DNA from: Methanolobus vulcani
Lineage (GTDB): Archaea > Halobacteriota > Methanosarcinia > Methanosarcinales > Methanosarcinaceae
DNA: 64,000 nucleotides
Direction: 5' to 3'
NCBI RefSeq assembly: GCF_006546655.1
Contig: NZ_VIAQ01000015.1
Coordinates: forward strand, 248,001 to 312,000
The notes below the pieces were generated by a model that did not search any database, was not told where the DNA came from, and saw only the letters and a list, made by a program, of their open reading frames with translations. The translations under genes and the position numbers were made by a program. Shown here piece after piece: positions 54,168-63,161 of the stretch; within the stretch, counting starts at the first letter, position 1; the number at the start of each line of letters is the position of its first letter.

Positions 54168-54710
54168 GTGAGAGCTTTTATTGCGGTAGATTTCCCTGTG
54201 GAGTTGCATGAAAAGATTACCGAAATTCAATTGAAGTTCAATGAATTCAAATTCAAGTTTGTAGGTCCTGATCTGGTGCACATTACCATGAAATTCCTTG
54301 GTGAAGTGCCAGACAATCAGATTCCTGATATATCAAAAGCCCTTGACAATGTGAAATGTCAATCATTTAGTTCTCATGTGAAAGGTATCGGTGTTTTCCC
54401 CAAACCGAAATTTGCCAAGGTCATCTGGCTTGGATGTGATGGAAACTTTGATGACCTTAATGAGCAGATTGAAAGCACTCTTTCATCTTTTGAATTTGAG
54501 CCTACCCATCACAGATTTAGTCCACATGCCACTCTGGCAAGAGTGAAATATCTTCCTAAAAAGAAAAAAGCAGAATTTCTGGAACTGCTTGATGAGCTGA
54601 AGGATTTTGAAATCGGTTCTATGGAGGTAAACTCCATCAAGTTAAAAAAGAGTACATTGACCCCTAAAGGGCCAATCTATGAAACTCTTCATGAGGTCAG
54701 CCTGCAATAA
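54168..54710 (+). CDS. thpR: RNA 2',3'-cyclic phosphodiesterase ThpR
   Basis: 180 residues from GTG 54168 (MRAFIAVDFPVE), with GGTGAT seven bases upstream. Both 2H motifs are present: HITMKFLGEV and HATLARVK. Acts on 2',3'-cyclic RNA ends. Length normal. The region after the stop is only 28 bp from the convergent apbE. Confidence 0.94.
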   Translation: MRAFIAVDFPVELHEKITEIQLKFNEFKFKFVGPDLVHITMKFLGEVPDNQIPDISKALDNVKCQSFSSHVKGIGVFPKPKFAKVIWLGCDGNFDDLNEQIESTLSSFEFEPTHHRFSPHATLARVKYLPKKKKAEFLELLDELKDFEIGSMEVNSIKLKKSTLTPKGPIYETLHEVSLQ

Positions 54711-54738
54711 TGCAGGCTAAGCCCTTTGTCACTGATTT

Positions 54739-55758
54739 TTAATTATTTTCGTAAGACGAGAATCCTGAAGACATTATTATTTCCTTATCATTTGTTATGA
54801 TAAGGCATTCTACACCTTCCAGCTTCTCGACCATTGCAAGTCCGTCTTCCTCTCCGAGAATGAATACAGAAGTTGCCAGTGCGTCTGCGTCCATTGTCGT
54901 CTGCGCAATGACAGTACTGCTTATAAGATTACTTGATGGGTACCCCGTGCGTGGATCTGCGATGTGTGAAACCTTAGCTTCATCGCTGAAATACCTTTCA
55001 TAATTTCCGCTGGTTGCCACTGCAACATCCTGGATATTCATGATGGTAACTGCATCTTCGCTTTTGTCAGGGTTCTGTAGTCCTACTTTCCATTGGCTGC
55101 CATCAGCCTTTGTACCAATATATCTTCCATCTCCACCTGCATTTACAAATCCTGAAGTAATTCCATCATCAATCATTGATTCTATGGCAGCATCAACCGC
55201 GTATCCTTTTGCAACGCCGCCCAGGGTAATTTTCATTTCGTTCTTCATGGAAACATTATTTCCTTCAATCATTATTGCTGAATAATTGACAAGTTTTAAG
55301 GTTTCATTGATCTCATCGGATGTGGGAGGCTGGTTAGTTCCACCCGGTGCATATTTGCTGGCCCACAGGTCCAGTATTGGTTGAATTGAGATGTCAAAGG
55401 CACCACTGCTTTTTTCAGAATAATATGTACAGCGGCTTATCACATTGACAAGTTCAGGGTCTGCATTAGTTACTTCTCCCTCATTGTTGAGGATACTTAT
55501 TTCACTACTATTGTCGTAGTTGTTCATCACCCCATCAACATAATTTATTTTTTCAAAAGCACGATTTATTATTTCAATAGCAGATGTTTCGTTGGAATTT
55601 ACCACTGCGATGGTCACAGTAGTGTCCATCAGGCTTCTGGTTTGTGAGTAAACTTGTTGTTCAGGAAGGCTCTGTGAATCCATGTCCTGGACATAATCTA
55701 TCATTAATAATCCTGTGAAAACCGCTATCAGTACAATGGCAACAGTTTTATACCTCAT
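54739..55758 (-). CDS. apbE: FAD:protein FMN transferase ApbE (Rnf flavinylation)
   Basis: 339 residues from ATG 55758 (MRYKTVAIVLIAVFTGLLM), which gives an N-terminal membrane anchor; the enzyme then faces the outside. Motifs: SLMDTTVTI, then ITLGGVAKGYAVD and NAGGDGRYIG (FAD and Mg binding), VSHIADPRTGYPS. It attaches FMN through a phosphodiester to Thr in RnfG (and possibly RnfD). Divergent from the Rnf operon, so regulation may be shared. Confidence 0.95.
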   Translation of the reverse strand: MRYKTVAIVLIAVFTGLLMIDYVQDMDSQSLPEQQVYSQTRSLMDTTVTIAVVNSNETSAIEIINRAFEKINYVDGVMNNYDNSSEISILNNEGEVTNADPELVNVISRCTYYSEKSSGAFDISIQPILDLWASKYAPGGTNQPPTSDEINETLKLVNYSAIMIEGNNVSMKNEMKITLGGVAKGYAVDAAIESMIDDGITSGFVNAGGDGRYIGTKADGSQWKVGLQNPDKSEDAVTIMNIQDVAVATSGNYERYFSDEAKVSHIADPRTGYPSSNLISSTVIAQTTMDADALATSVFILGEEDGLAMVEKLEGVECLIITNDKEIIMSSGFSSYENN

Positions 55759-55865
55759 GTAATATGAAAAGATATAACTAAATATTAAACCTATGTACCG
55801 CGGATAGGAAGGAAGTGGATTTCCTTCTGTTATAATTATTATATTCATCCAAAGGAAGTAATAGA

Positions 55866-56270
55866 ATGAGCAATCCCAGCGCAGGATCAGGTACGGGAAC
55901 AAGTTCAAGCAAGGATAAGTACCTTGTTGTCGCTCTTCATCAATTAATGGAAGAATACGGCTGGAGAGGTATAGAGAAGCACTTTGGTTTTGTGAAACAT
56001 CATATTATTTACATAAAACCCGGCTCCCCTCTAGATAAAATTGAACTTAAAGCCAATGTACTTGGCAATCATATGGATGTGGACTTTTTGGGTGTATCTC
56101 CTCAAAATGGTCTTCTTGATAAGGTTTTTGACTTTAATGTCAGAGTAGTGCGAAAGTCATTCGAGATTAGCAAATACGTTTCTAATGACATGAAAATAAC
56201 AAATGAGCAGGATTTGAGAAACAAAATTATTGTTGTAATCAAACAGCTTGAAGAAGTTGCAGAGAAATGA
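55866..56270 (+). CDS. Conserved protein upstream of mmcA, unknown function (134 aa)
   Basis: 134 residues; an unstructured Ser/Gly start followed by YLVVALHQLMEEYGWRGIEK and an alpha/beta core. AAGGAAGT precedes the ATG. It is the first gene of the rnf transcription unit, 13 bp before mmcA. I do not recognise a family; a regulator or assembly factor is only a guess. Confidence 0.7.
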   Translation: MSNPSAGSGTGTSSSKDKYLVVALHQLMEEYGWRGIEKHFGFVKHHIIYIKPGSPLDKIELKANVLGNHMDVDFLGVSPQNGLLDKVFDFNVRVVRKSFEISKYVSNDMKITNEQDLRNKIIVVIKQLEEVAEK

Positions 56271-56283
56271 CGCGAGGCAAATT

Positions 56284-57771
56284 ATGGCTAAATTAAATGT
56301 AATTCTTATAGGTATCCTCGTTGTGATGTTCGCTGTAGCTGGAATTTATGCATATGTCGGCAGCACCGGTAATGAAGTCATGTCCACTCATTACATGACT
56401 GAACAGACATGGTCTGACAGTTCATGCAGTGGTTGTCACGCAGGAGTATACGAGGAAGTATCAGAATCCGACCATGTTCAGCAGGATCTGAAAAAATGGA
56501 CCTCTATCATGGAGTATGGTGTTGATGTTGACAGCATTGATGAAGGCTCAATGGCTGTAACATACGGACAGGTTCACCCCGGTGGCGGCTATATGTCAGA
56601 TTATGGTGTTGACATTGACTGTATGGCCTGCCACAACCAGGTAGGATATGACTTTGAGGCACGTGCAGAAAGTATCGCTTCAGGTGACTTCGAGAATGCC
56701 AATGAAGCTGCAATTGAAGAGTCAAGTGAAGAAATACAGGGTGACACACTTTATATGGTAAGCTACATGCTTGATGTTTTGGCACCACTCCCACTTGTAA
56801 CAGAAGTTCATGATGAGGTAAACGGTGCTCCGAGCAAGACACTTTGTAGCAGCAACTGTCACTCTGCTGACGTTGAGACAACTGCTGTTGCATGGACCCT
56901 TGAAGATTCAGCTTCTTATGATGTTCACGATTCTGTAGATTGTCAGGAATGTCACGTTACAGAGGAACATAATATTGGAAGCCGTGAATACTTGTTCAGC
57001 TCTGAAGATGTTCATATGGAATCTGAACTTGGCGTACTGGAATGTGACTCATCAGGATGTCACGAAGGTATCTCACACGGTACAATTGCCGATGGTCACC
57101 TTGAAACAGTAAGCTGTGAGTCATGTCACATCCCTGCATTACCAGGTTCCGATGAGACTGGCACTCCGGTACTGAAGTCATTCAGCTGGAAGAATGGTGT
57201 TCGTGAAGATGTTATATATGATTCCGAATTCACTCCGACTATCTCATGGTCCTCAGGGGTTTCTTATGATACATTGCCAACAGCTCAGGAACAAAGCAAC
57301 GATTCAGTGCTCAAACCATTCAACGTGATCACAGGTATCTGGTGGGATGAAGGAATCGATGCTGAAGTTCTTGCAGACCCTGACAACAGTTCATCAATTG
57401 GTAACCCTATAGCTCCTGCAGATGTATTAAGTGCAGATGCTAACGGTGATGGCAACGTAACTGTAGAAGAGATTAGTACGTATGATGGTGATGCAGATGG
57501 AACTGCAGATTATCCAAATGCAGTTCTCAGACATGTTGAATTGTATTATCAGGTGAGCCACAATATTGTAAGTTCAAGTGTAGGTCTTGAGGATCCACTT
57601 GTATGTGCAGATTGTCACGGCAGCACTGCAACAGCTATTGGCTGGACAGCTCTGGGATATGAGAAGGACCCGGCAGTAACTGATCCAGAAGCCGATTTCA
57701 CCACACAGACCATTGAAGCGACAGATGAAAATGCAAAACCTACTGAGGTTGAGCGGGAGCCTGCATTCTAA
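56284..57771 (+). CDS. mmcA: Multiheme cytochrome c MmcA (heptaheme)
   Basis: 495 residues from ATG 56284 (MAKLNVILIG) with a signal anchor. Seven heme sites: five CxxCH (CSGCH, CMACH, CQECH, CESCH, CADCH), one CxxxCH (CSSNCH) and one CxxxxCH (CDSSGCH). This is the unusual set known for Methanosarcina acetivorans MmcA, which passes electrons between Rnf, methanophenazine and outside acceptors. An EF-hand-like DANGDGNVTVEEI (about 380-395) is an extra calcium-binding motif. ACGCGAGG-like leader before the start. Confidence 0.95.
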   Translation: MAKLNVILIGILVVMFAVAGIYAYVGSTGNEVMSTHYMTEQTWSDSSCSGCHAGVYEEVSESDHVQQDLKKWTSIMEYGVDVDSIDEGSMAVTYGQVHPGGGYMSDYGVDIDCMACHNQVGYDFEARAESIASGDFENANEAAIEESSEEIQGDTLYMVSYMLDVLAPLPLVTEVHDEVNGAPSKTLCSSNCHSADVETTAVAWTLEDSASYDVHDSVDCQECHVTEEHNIGSREYLFSSEDVHMESELGVLECDSSGCHEGISHGTIADGHLETVSCESCHIPALPGSDETGTPVLKSFSWKNGVREDVIYDSEFTPTISWSSGVSYDTLPTAQEQSNDSVLKPFNVITGIWWDEGIDAEVLADPDNSSSIGNPIAPADVLSADANGDGNVTVEEISTYDGDADGTADYPNAVLRHVELYYQVSHNIVSSSVGLEDPLVCADCHGSTATAIGWTALGYEKDPAVTDPEADFTTQTIEATDENAKPTEVEREPAF

Positions 57772-57783
57772 GGAGTTGATAAT

Positions 57784-59133
57784 GTGGAAATCAAAAAATT
57801 AGAGACATTACCGGAAAAGGTCATTATTCCGCTCAGGCAGCACAGGGGTGCTGTCTGTGAACCCCTTGTGAAGAAAGGTGACAGGGTTCTCATTGGACAG
57901 AAAATAGGTGGAAGTGCTGAATACCAGTCTTCTGCAGTTCATTCAAGTGTCTGTGGTGAGGTTATTGCCATAGAAGAGGCAGCTCATCCGGATGGAAACA
58001 AGGTGATGAGTGTTATCATCCAGCCTGAAGACAGCAATGAAAGTGTTGCATTCTCAGCATGCAAGGATGTAAAACCTGACAAGCTTGCCGAGTTCATTAA
58101 GGAATCAGGTATCGTAGAACACTACGGAATGCCTACTCACACAGTCTTAAGACCAAAGGGTAAAAAGATAGATACTGTACTTATCAATGCTACATCATCC
58201 GAATGGATTGGTGGAACATTCAAGACTCCGGATGATTATGCATTCCAGATGATAGATGCCTTAAAACTTCTCATGAAGGCAGCAGGTGCTAAAAAGGGTG
58301 CAATTGTCCTAAGGACTGATGATAAGGAGTCAATTGATGCCTTTGAAGGCATTGAAGTTGACAAAAAGAAGCTGAAGGTCGCACCTCTTATTGGAAGCCG
58401 CAATGTAGGCTACTACTTCAATGAACAAAATTCAGATATTGTTATTGTTTCCCAGGAGCGCATCTTCGGTAAGAAGATTCTTAATTTCTTCACTTACAGA
58501 GTAACAGGAAGAAAGGTTAAGATCGGCTGTGATCCAACTGATGCAGGAGTTGCAGTTTGTGGTATCAGATCTGCAAAAGCACTTTACGATGCTGTCCATG
58601 AAGGAACTCCATTTTATGATACTGTTATTTCAGTTGAAGGTGTTTCTAACAAGATGGAATATCTCTTTGTCAGGATTGGTACCACATTCAAGGATGTAAT
58701 TGATTCATATGGTTACACAGGTGAGATTGGCAAGATAATAGCTAATGGTGTAAGGACCGGTGTGGCACAGTATACTGATCAGGTACCTGTAACTAAAGGA
58801 ACCACAAGGATTTCCATCCAGAAACCTGAGGAGGTCATCAGGGGTGAATCAATAGAATGTATCCACTGTGCACGCTGCGTGGATGTCTGTCCTGTGGAAC
58901 TTATACCAAGCCGCCTTGCTGTCATGGCAGACCAGGGTCGCTTTGATGAATGCAGGCAGATACATGTTGAAAACTGCATTGAATGTGGTGATTGTGCAGC
59001 GGTCTGTCCTTCCAAGATACACATTTTACAGCTTATCAGGTATGCAAAGGATGCCATTGAAATGGCATATGAGGATATGCCTGAAAAAGAGTCATCAAAC
59101 CTGAAACTTGGTTGTGGCTGCGGAGGTGAGTAA
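57784..59133 (+). CDS. rnfC: Rnf complex subunit C
   Basis: 449 residues from GTG 57784 with AAGGAG upstream. Two 4Fe-4S motifs near the C-terminus (CIHCARCVDVCP, CIECGDCAAVCP); the barrel-sandwich start (CEPLVKKGDRVLIGQKI) is intact. The family NADH-binding segment is weak, as expected for archaeal Rnf, which takes electrons from ferredoxin and gives them to cytochrome. Confidence 0.96.
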   Translation: MEIKKLETLPEKVIIPLRQHRGAVCEPLVKKGDRVLIGQKIGGSAEYQSSAVHSSVCGEVIAIEEAAHPDGNKVMSVIIQPEDSNESVAFSACKDVKPDKLAEFIKESGIVEHYGMPTHTVLRPKGKKIDTVLINATSSEWIGGTFKTPDDYAFQMIDALKLLMKAAGAKKGAIVLRTDDKESIDAFEGIEVDKKKLKVAPLIGSRNVGYYFNEQNSDIVIVSQERIFGKKILNFFTYRVTGRKVKIGCDPTDAGVAVCGIRSAKALYDAVHEGTPFYDTVISVEGVSNKMEYLFVRIGTTFKDVIDSYGYTGEIGKIIANGVRTGVAQYTDQVPVTKGTTRISIQKPEEVIRGESIECIHCARCVDVCPVELIPSRLAVMADQGRFDECRQIHVENCIECGDCAAVCPSKIHILQLIRYAKDAIEMAYEDMPEKESSNLKLGCGCGGE

Positions 59134-59135
59134 AA

Positions 59136-60152
59136 ATGACATATACAATTTCAGCTCCCCCTCATAAGAAAACAAAATTAGATTTCAAGACATTAAATTA
59201 TAGTAAAATAATTGCTCTGCTTCCACTCTGTCTTGCAGCGATATACTTCTTTGGCATTCCTGCCCTTGGTATTATTGTTGCATCAGTGGTATCTGCTGTG
59301 GTAACCGAATTTGCCATACAGACAATTTCCAAGCAAAAAGTAAGAGTTGCAGATGGCCATGCTGCCATGATCGGACTCATGCTGGCATTACTAATTCCAC
59401 CTGAAGCTCCATTGTGGATTGCTGCTTTTGCAACTTTCTTTGCAATAACCGTGGGCAAACACGTGTTTGGTGGAATCGGTTCTTACATATTCAATCCTGT
59501 TCTTGTAGGATGGGTATTTACAAGAAGTGCATGGTCCGGGTTTATGACACCTGCATCCATTCCTCATATCGGTCAGTTCTCAGATCTTATACTTGAGCAC
59601 GGTGCAGGGCTGATGGTGGGTGTTTCTCCAATACTGCTTATTGGTGGTCTTTATCTTATCTATAAAAGGTATATTGACTGGAGAGTTCCACTTTCATTTT
59701 TTGCAACAATGATAGTATTGCCGCAGGCATTGCTTTTCATTTCAGGCGTAATGGATCTTATTCATAAAGGCAGCCTGAATCCATTAATGTACATGTCACA
59801 GATGTTTGCAGTCCTTAGCCCAAGTCCTGAGCTTTCATATTCAATGATAGGAATTGTTTTCTTTGGAATACTCTTCCTGGCAACGGATACAGCAACATCT
59901 CCCATTACCAAAAAAGGACGTATCGTTTACGGAATTACATGTGGTGTACTTGTATTCATTTACGGTTACTTTGCTAACTACGTTGATGGATTGCTGTATG
60001 GTATATTCCTTGCAAACTGTGTAGCATCATTTATTGAAATCAATACAATGCCCGCATCATATGGAACAATGTCATGTGCGGAAAAAGCGTACAGGCGTGT
60101 AATGGATAAAATCCCGTCATCTTTGAAGTTCGAGGTGGTCAACAATGAGTGA
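59136..60152 (+). CDS. rnfD: Rnf complex subunit D
   Basis: 338 residues, about ten membrane helices. FLATDTATSPITKKG is the conserved segment around the flavinylated Thr of NqrB/RnfD. Start 2 bp after rnfC; overlaps rnfG by 8 bp. Confidence 0.95.
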   Translation: MTYTISAPPHKKTKLDFKTLNYSKIIALLPLCLAAIYFFGIPALGIIVASVVSAVVTEFAIQTISKQKVRVADGHAAMIGLMLALLIPPEAPLWIAAFATFFAITVGKHVFGGIGSYIFNPVLVGWVFTRSAWSGFMTPASIPHIGQFSDLILEHGAGLMVGVSPILLIGGLYLIYKRYIDWRVPLSFFATMIVLPQALLFISGVMDLIHKGSLNPLMYMSQMFAVLSPSPELSYSMIGIVFFGILFLATDTATSPITKKGRIVYGITCGVLVFIYGYFANYVDGLLYGIFLANCVASFIEINTMPASYGTMSCAEKAYRRVMDKIPSSLKFEVVNNE

Positions 60153-60714
60153 CTCCGGTAAAGAGACAGCTATAGTTATTGCAAAAATTGTACTCATATC
60201 TATTGTTGCAGCTCTTCTGTTAGGTATCACTTATGTGCCAACAAGTGCTCAGCTCAAGGTCAATGAGGCCAATGCCAAAACTGAGATTCTGGCAGGGCTA
60301 ATTTCCGATGCCGCCAGCTTTGACCCTGTCTATGGTGACACAGTTGATGACGATGGTAATCCTGTCATTCTCTATTACCGTGCACTTGATTCCTCAGGTA
60401 GTATAATTGGTTATGCCTTCTTCCAGAGTCAGACAGGAGCACAGGGAATAATAGTTGTTGCAGGAGCTGTAGACTCCACATTCTCTTATGTATATGGAAT
60501 GGATGTTCTAAGTCATTCAGAGACTCCGGGACTGGGTGCTAAGATCGTGACTGATGATTTTCAGAGTAAGTTCATTGATGTTCCTTTAGCTTCACTAAGT
60601 CTTTCCAAAGATGGTGGAGCTATTGATGCAATAACCGGTGCAACGATATCTTCAACAGCGGTAGTAGATGCCCTGAATACAAAGATTAGTGAAATTGAAG
60701 AGGCAGAGGAGTGA
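60145..60714 (+). CDS. rnfG: Rnf complex subunit G (flavoprotein)
   Basis: 189 residues: one N-terminal membrane helix and an FMN-binding domain ending with GAIDAITGATISSTAVVDAL; Thr of TGAT is the ApbE target. HSETPGLGAKI is the other conserved block. Confidence 0.95.
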   Translation: MSDSGKETAIVIAKIVLISIVAALLLGITYVPTSAQLKVNEANAKTEILAGLISDAASFDPVYGDTVDDDGNPVILYYRALDSSGSIIGYAFFQSQTGAQGIIVVAGAVDSTFSYVYGMDVLSHSETPGLGAKIVTDDFQSKFIDVPLASLSLSKDGGAIDAITGATISSTAVVDALNTKISEIEEAEE

Positions 60715-60718
60715 TATT

Positions 60719-61333
60719 ATGGATCCTTTAAGTGAATTTATACGTGGTATTACAAGGGATAATCCGACATTCGGACTTGTTCTGGGACTCTGCCCAACGC
60801 TGGCAGTTACCACCTCGGTTGAAAATGCTATCGGTATGGCTGCAGGTACTGCATTTGTATTAGTATGCTCGAATATGCTGGTTTCATCCCTGAGAAAACA
60901 GATTCCTTCAACAGTTAGGCTTCCAATATTCATCATTATCATAGCTACTTTCGTATCTATAGTGGATATGATTATGGAAGCGTATTCGCCGTCGATGTAT
61001 GCGGCTTTAGGTGTTTTTATTCCCCTTATAGTCGTAAACTGTATTATTATCGGACGTGCAGAAGCATATGCGAACAAGAATAATGTTTTCTATTCTATGA
61101 TAGATGGTTTTGGTACATCAACAGGTTTCTTACTTGTTTTGATGCTCATTGGTGGAATAAGGGAACTCCTTGGAACAGGACAGATCGTGGTATTCGGTTA
61201 CTCATTGATCAACCTGTCACTCAGTTATCCAATTACCACAATGATATTGCCTGCAGGTGCTTTTGTTACAATCGGAGCACTGATGGCAATTGTAAACTAT
61301 CAGAAAGCAAAGAAACTGGAAAGAGGTGAATAA
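60719..61333 (+). CDS. rnfE: Rnf complex subunit E
   Basis: 204 residues from ATG 60719, six membrane helices; FTRGITRDNPTFGLVLGLCP-type opening and IPLIVVNCIIIGRAEAYA are typical. Paralogue of RnfA; the Cys of LVLGLCPTLA and VVNC lie in the membrane and are ligands of the intramembrane FeS centre of the family. Confidence 0.95.
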   Translation: MDPLSEFIRGITRDNPTFGLVLGLCPTLAVTTSVENAIGMAAGTAFVLVCSNMLVSSLRKQIPSTVRLPIFIIIIATFVSIVDMIMEAYSPSMYAALGVFIPLIVVNCIIIGRAEAYANKNNVFYSMIDGFGTSTGFLLVLMLIGGIRELLGTGQIVVFGYSLINLSLSYPITTMILPAGAFVTIGALMAIVNYQKAKKLERGE

Positions 61334-61334
61334 T

Positions 61335-61922
61335 ATGGCAGAAGATGCATTATTCTCAATCTTTATGGATGGTCTATTCATCAATAATTTCCTGCTGATC
61401 CAGTTCCTTGGATTATGTTCCTTTGTGGGCGTAACCAAAGATGTGAAAAGTGCCACAGGAATGTCCGGAGCTGTTGTGTTTGTTATGGCGATGGCTTCGA
61501 CGGTATCGTACCTACTCTACACTTATATTCTGGTACCGACAAAGATGGAATTCCTTGACCTTATCAGCTTCATTGTTGTAATTGCAGCACTTGTACAGCT
61601 GGTAGAATTCGTAGTTAGAAAACAGATTCCTTCACTTTATCGTTCATTGGGTATTTACCTGCCACTGATTACAACTAACTGTGCTGTATTGGGTGCAGTA
61701 TTGCTCAACGAAAGTTCAGGTTATAACTTTGCACAGAGTGTTGTTTTCGGTACATCAGCAGGTCTTGGATACACCATTGTAATGCTCATGATGGCCGGTA
61801 TAAGAGAAAGATCAACATTTGTGAATATCCCATCATCAATAAGGGGTCTGCCACAGGCATTCTTCATCGCAACAATGCTTTCTCTTGCTTTTGTTAATTA
61901 CTTCTGGGTGATTCCAATATGA
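61335..61922 (+). CDS. rnfA: Rnf complex subunit A
   Basis: 195 residues from ATG 61335 (GAGGTGA upstream), six membrane helices. FLGLCSFVGVTKDVKSATGM and YLPLITTNCAVLGAVLL carry the conserved membrane cysteines. Stop overlaps rnfB start (ATGA). Confidence 0.95.
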   Translation: MAEDALFSIFMDGLFINNFLLIQFLGLCSFVGVTKDVKSATGMSGAVVFVMAMASTVSYLLYTYILVPTKMEFLDLISFIVVIAALVQLVEFVVRKQIPSLYRSLGIYLPLITTNCAVLGAVLLNESSGYNFAQSVVFGTSAGLGYTIVMLMMAGIRERSTFVNIPSSIRGLPQAFFIATMLSLAFVNYFWVIPI

Positions 61923-62719
61923 GCGAACTGGTAACTTTACTTGTACAGGCTACAGCCATCCTTGGTGGCCTTGGACTGGCTGTAGGTGTAATGCTTGTAG
62001 TGGCATCAAAGAAATTCAAGGTAGAGACAAATCCTCTGGTCGATGAGATTGTTGAGGTTCTCCCTGGAGCTAACTGTGGTGCCTGTGGTTACGCAGGTTG
62101 TGCAGACTTTGCAGAACGTGTTGTCAACGAAGGTGCTCCTATCAACGGTTGCCCTGTCGGTGGGTTTGATGTTGCCAAGGAAATTGGTGGCATTCTCGGA
62201 CAGGAAGTTGTAGAGGGCGAAGAACAGTATCCATTCGTCAGATGTAATGGTGGCCTTAATTGTGTCGACCGTTTCGATTATGTTGGCTTTGAGGACTGTA
62301 AGGCAGTTATGATGCTGTCAGACGGTGAAAAAGGCTGTAATTACGGATGTATGGGCAGAGGTACCTGTGTACGTGCATGTCCTTTCGGTGCTCTTTCCAT
62401 TGGTGAGGACCGCCTTCCACATGTGAACAAGAACCTTTGTACGAGTTGTGGACTTTGTATTGCATCATGTCCGAATGACATACTTGTGTTTGCAAAGGAA
62501 ACAGAAAAGGTACATGTACTCTGTATGTCACATGATAAAGGTAAGGCAGTTAAGGAGTCCTGTACCGTTGGTTGTATCGGATGTAAGATATGTGAGAAGA
62601 GTTGTCCTGAGGAAGCCATCAAGGTAACCAATTTCCTTGCGGAGATCGACCAGGAGAAATGTACTGCATGTGGATTATGCGTGGAGAAATGTCCACAGAA
62701 CTCAATTTCAATCAGGTGA
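61919..62719 (+). CDS. rnfB: Rnf complex subunit B
   Basis: 266 residues: N-terminal membrane helix, the CGACGYAGC...C Fe-S domain, then three or more ferredoxin-like cysteine groups (CVRACP, CGLCIASCP, GCIGCKICEKSCP, CTACGLCVEKCP). It is the ferredoxin-accepting subunit. Confidence 0.96.
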   Translation: MSELVTLLVQATAILGGLGLAVGVMLVVASKKFKVETNPLVDEIVEVLPGANCGACGYAGCADFAERVVNEGAPINGCPVGGFDVAKEIGGILGQEVVEGEEQYPFVRCNGGLNCVDRFDYVGFEDCKAVMMLSDGEKGCNYGCMGRGTCVRACPFGALSIGEDRLPHVNKNLCTSCGLCIASCPNDILVFAKETEKVHVLCMSHDKGKAVKESCTVGCIGCKICEKSCPEEAIKVTNFLAEIDQEKCTACGLCVEKCPQNSISIR

Positions 62720-62723
62720 TCAT

Positions 62724-63056
62724 ATGACATATAAGACAAAGGTTGGTCTGAACGAAAATATCGTAGCAGCCCTCAGTTATGTAGGATTCTGGATCACAGG
62801 GATTATTTTCCTGCTCATTGAGCCGGATAACAAGTTTGTCAGGTTCCATGCAATGCAGTCATTATTGATATTCCTCCCACTTTCACTTATCATTTTCATT
62901 GTGGGATGGATTCCATATGTTGGCTGGATCATAGCCGATTTCCTTGGATTCGGTTCATTGTTCTTCATACTGGTGCTTGTTATAATGGCATGCAAGGGTA
63001 CAATGCTTAAGATCCCTGTTGTGGGCAGTTACGCTTACAAGCTGATCTATCAGTAA
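62724..63056 (+). CDS. DUF4870 membrane protein at the end of the rnf operon
   Basis: 110 residues from ATG 62724, three to four membrane helices; GLNENIVAALSYVGFWITGI and EPDNKFVRFHAMQSLLIFLP are family marks. A similar small gene ends the rnf cluster of Methanosarcina acetivorans. Role unknown, perhaps assembly. Confidence 0.88.
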   Translation: MTYKTKVGLNENIVAALSYVGFWITGIIFLLIEPDNKFVRFHAMQSLLIFLPLSLIIFIVGWIPYVGWIIADFLGFGSLFFILVLVIMACKGTMLKIPVVGSYAYKLIYQ

Positions 63057-63085
63057 AATCAGAAATACACAGAAATACAAAATCA

Positions 63086-63125
63086 GCAGGGTGCCATCTG
63101 GCATAATCCTGCACATCTTTTTTTT
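63086..63125 (+). terminator. Terminator of the rnf operon
   Basis: Nested hairpin (GCAGG/CCTGC outside, TGCCA/TGGCA inside) followed by eight T. Confidence 0.75.
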
Positions 63126-63161
63126 ATCTACGAAAACTTAAAAAACTACATCTTCCTATTA

